A stretch of DNA of 64,000 bases from Novosphingobium sp. Lineage in GTDB: Bacteria > Pseudomonadota > Alphaproteobacteria > Sphingomonadales > Sphingomonadaceae. Each line of letters opens with the position of its first letter. Within the stretch, counting starts at the first letter, position 1. This document shows, one piece after another, positions 61,994-64,000 of the stretch. The DNA lies in NCBI GenBank assembly GCA_024236175.1, contig JACKKY010000005.1:1-64000 (forward strand). The letters are read 5' to 3'. A program made the position numbers and the translations under genes. The notes below the pieces were generated by a model. It saw only the letters and a program-made list of their open reading frames with translations, was not told where the DNA came from and did no database searches.

Positions 61994-62767
61994 ATGTTCA
62001 AACAGGTCTGCCTGCTCACGCGCCGTCCGGGCATGTCGATGGAGGAGTTCAAGGACTACTACGAAAACAGCCATGCGCCGCTGCTGGCCACGATGATGCC
62101 GCAGGCGAGGCGTTATGTGAGGCGTTTCGTCCAGCCGGAAGGCAATCCGCTGGCAGGCAGTACCCCGCCGGTGCCGTTCGATTGCCTGATGGAACTGTGG
62201 TGGGATTCGCGAGAGGAATTCGAGGCATGCATGGCCTCGCTTGGCGAAGGCGACGCATTCGAGAAGATCTACGAGGACGAGGAGAAGATCTTTGCCTCGC
62301 ACGACAATCCCGTCTTCTCCGTGGAGGAAGTGGAATCGCCGATGCGCGGTTTTCAGGATGCTCCCGCGCTTGAGGGGCTGCGGCAATGCAACGGCGAGGA
62401 GGGCATCCTCAAGCTCGTGTTCCTGCTCAAGCGCAAACCCGGGATGAGCGTCGAGGAGTATCGCAACTACTACGAGACCCGCCACCGCGTGCTGGGCGAG
62501 GAGGCGATGCAGGGCGCGCTGCGCTATGTCCGTCGCCACGTCGTCCCCGAGAAGAATCCCATCACCGGCGAGGCCATCGAGCTGCCCTTCGATACGGTCA
62601 TGGAAATCTGGTGGAACTCGCGCGGGGAGTGGGACGCGATGCAGGCGGAAATCGCCGCCAGCAGCATGGGCGAGACGATCTACAAGGACGAGGACAACCT
62701 GTTCGCCTCGCACGACAACCCGGTTTTCACCGTAATGGAGTCCGATTCGCCGATGCGGGGCTGGTGA
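61994..62767 (+). CDS. Tandem EthD-domain protein
   Basis: A 257-residue protein made of two EthD/dimeric alpha-beta barrel domains. The same pattern occurs twice: LTRRPGMSMEEFKDYYENSH / LKRKPGMSVEEYRNYYETRH, then ...ARRYVRR / LRYVRRH and LFASHDNPVFTV-type ends. EthD was described alongside a P450 in ETBE degradation; homologues dimerise, and the tandem copy would do so within one chain. GGGGAGAGAAAACGCC precedes the start. Confidence 0.88.
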   Translation: MFKQVCLLTRRPGMSMEEFKDYYENSHAPLLATMMPQARRYVRRFVQPEGNPLAGSTPPVPFDCLMELWWDSREEFEACMASLGEGDAFEKIYEDEEKIFASHDNPVFSVEEVESPMRGFQDAPALEGLRQCNGEEGILKLVFLLKRKPGMSVEEYRNYYETRHRVLGEEAMQGALRYVRRHVVPEKNPITGEAIELPFDTVMEIWWNSRGEWDAMQAEIAASSMGETIYKDEDNLFASHDNPVFTVMESDSPMRGW

Positions 62768-62777
62768 GCGCGCCGCG

Positions 62778-63272
62778 TCAGGGTTTCAGCACGTCCACCC
62801 GGCTTCCGGGCTTCATCATGACCACGGGGATTTTCCTGTCGGTGCCCTTCACGTAGTCGGCGTAGGGTGGGAAAACGCCGACCATGTAGTCCCAGATCCG
62901 CTGGCGTTCCGCGCCTTCCGGCTCGCGCCAGGTCGCCCGCCATGCCTGGGTCGCGATCTGGAAAGTGAGCTCATCCCTCGCCGTGAGGTTGAGATACCAT
63001 TCGGGATGCTCGTCAGCGCCGCCCTTCGATCCGACGATGATGACCTCGCCGTCGAGAATGCCGTAGCAGAGCGGGATCACACGCCGTTTCCCGCTCTTCC
63101 GGCCGAAGGTCTCGATCAGCAGGGTAGCGCCGAAGGGGTAGCCTCCAACGCCGGTAAAGTCGCGGATATGGCCCGACGCTCCGCCGGTTTCGAGATATTC
63201 CTTGCAATGGGCCTCGGCCGGAGTGAGCGCGCGGCCCTCGTCCTGGGCGGTTTCGGTTTGGTCGTCGCTCAT
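62778..63272 (-). CDS. Nitroreductase-family (deazaflavin-dependent reductase fold) protein
   Basis: A 164-residue split-barrel protein of the DDN/F420-reductase type (PF04075-like). Landmarks: LLIETFGRKSGKRRVIPLCY, VIIVGSKGGADEHPEWYLNL and the C-terminal YADYVKGTDRKIPVVMM. Mycobacterial members use F420; in a sphingomonad the cofactor could be FMN or something else. Start ATG 63272; convergent with the EthD gene and divergent from the esterase. Confidence 0.85.
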   Translation of the reverse strand: MSDDQTETAQDEGRALTPAEAHCKEYLETGGASGHIRDFTGVGGYPFGATLLIETFGRKSGKRRVIPLCYGILDGEVIIVGSKGGADEHPEWYLNLTARDELTFQIATQAWRATWREPEGAERQRIWDYMVGVFPPYADYVKGTDRKIPVVMMKPGSRVDVLKP

Positions 63273-63389
63273 TGCTGGTCTCCGGTCGATAATTTGAGCG
63301 ATCACGCTAGCGCCGGCGGCGGCGCGATGGCAACTGGCGGTGTAAGGGCAAAAGCCATGCATCGATGGAGATGACCGGGAGAGGCTTCG

Positions 63390-64000
63390 ATGACCAACCG
63401 TGTGGCCGATGATCCGCGGATCGATCCGCGGATCAGGAAAATGTTCGCCAAGGCGCCGCCGACGCTGCTGCCGAACGTCGAAAGCCGCGAGGAACTGCTG
63501 TCGCTCGCCGGGCAGTCGGCGGACCGGTCGCTCGATACGGCGGCCTTCGACCCTGCGCCCTACGAGGCCTTTTCGCCGGCTGACGGGCTTGCGATCAGCA
63601 CCAGGCAGGTGACCTCGCAACCCGACGGCAATTCGATCAACCTGCAGTTCATCGTGCCGGAAGGCGAGGGGGGCTGGCCCTGCGTCTACTATATGCATGG
63701 TGGCGGCATGATGATGGGTTCCTGCTTCGACCCGATGTTCAGCGCCTGGGGACGGCTGGTCGCCGCCAACGGAGTCGCGGTGGCGATGGTCGACTTCCGC
63801 AATGCGGTGATGCCTTCGTCGGCGCCCGGGATTGCGCCTTACCCTGCGGGGCTCGACGATTGCGTCTCGGGGCTGCGCTGGGTCCATGACAACGCAGCCG
63901 AGCTGGGTATCGACCCCCGGCGCGTCGTGATCGCCGGAGAGAGCGGCGGCGCGAACCTGACGCTCGCGACGGCGATGCGGCTGAAGCGGGACGGCGCACT
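63390..64000 (+). CDS. Alpha/beta-hydrolase, HSL (hormone-sensitive-lipase) family, 5' part
   Basis: Open from ATG 63390 to the window end with about 203 residues seen and no stop, so it continues beyond. The oxyanion-hole motif YYMHGGGMMMG and the nucleophile elbow IAGESGGANLTLA (catalytic serine) mark the HSL-type carboxylesterase family. The acid and histidine of the triad would be past the end. Probable ester or lactone hydrolase. GGGAGAGG precedes the start. Confidence 0.88.
   Translation, partial: MTNRVADDPRIDPRIRKMFAKAPPTLLPNVESREELLSLAGQSADRSLDTAAFDPAPYEAFSPADGLAISTRQVTSQPDGNSINLQFIVPEGEGGWPCVYYMHGGGMMMGSCFDPMFSAWGRLVAANGVAVAMVDFRNAVMPSSAPGIAPYPAGLDDCVSGLRWVHDNAAELGIDPRRVVIAGESGGANLTLATAMRLKRDGA

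Overview
High-GC alphaproteobacterial chromosome, most consistent with a sphingomonad (Novosphingobium/Sphingobium/Sphingopyxis-like). The support is the density of catabolic families typical of that group: KstD-like flavoproteins, Rieske oxygenases, P450s, family III CoA-transferases, short-chain dehydrogenases, EthD and carboxymuconolactone-decarboxylase-like proteins. The genus cannot be settled from this window. No rRNA, tRNA, CRISPR array, insertion sequence, integrase or replication origin was recognised, and no stretch above about 300 bases lacks a gene.

Layout. 1-4124: end of a TolC-type efflux protein, a 1-Cys peroxiredoxin, and a cyanide-insensitive bd-type oxidase operon (cydA-cydB plus a 34-residue DUF2474-type subunit). 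4142-9933 (minus): two KstD-like flavoproteins, a long Rieske oxygenase and a CoxG-like SRPBCC protein. 10179-13124 (plus): SRPBCC protein, sulfotransferase and DUF1214-like protein. 13149-22791: a GntR regulator divergent from an ALDH/CMD-like/SDR/HIBADH/SDR operon, then a fused E1 alpha-beta 2-oxoacid dehydrogenase with a free lipoyl-domain protein, then a DUF1326/DUF2182 pair. 23105-35614: P450, SMP-30 lactonase, HIBADH, three CoA-transferases, two MaoC/FAS1-type hydratases, an isochorismatase-fold hydrolase, a GntR regulator, an AKR and an amidohydrolase. This looks like one acyl-CoA catabolic region, with twin palindromic operators in its divergent promoter. 35620-43885: transporters, a P450 with an extended SDR, a GalT/TreT-like pair and an NTF2-like protein.

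43964-50162 is the most unusual part. Two paralogous cyanophycin-synthetase-like ATP-grasp ligases (lacking the Mur-ligase half) and a GNAT-fold protein are divergent from a 111-residue peptide with internal tandem repeats, which is followed by an HExxH protein resembling the 2-oxoglutarate-type peptide hydroxylases of RiPP clusters. I read this as a candidate peptide-modification (RiPP-like) system with the repeat peptide as substrate.

50194-64000: a small membrane protein, an AKR, ribH and an HTH-RibB fusion with a striking ATGTGA half-site array over its own promoter, an enoyl-CoA hydratase/isomerase, two SDRs, a PQQ quinohaemoprotein alcohol dehydrogenase predicted to be a lipoprotein, a second Rieske oxygenase, a CaCA exchanger, an AI-2E-family transporter, a tandem EthD protein, a deazaflavin-reductase-fold protein and the start of an HSL-family esterase that runs off the window.

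Functions are assigned from motifs and family resemblance read by eye. No database search was run, and substrate assignments are inference.
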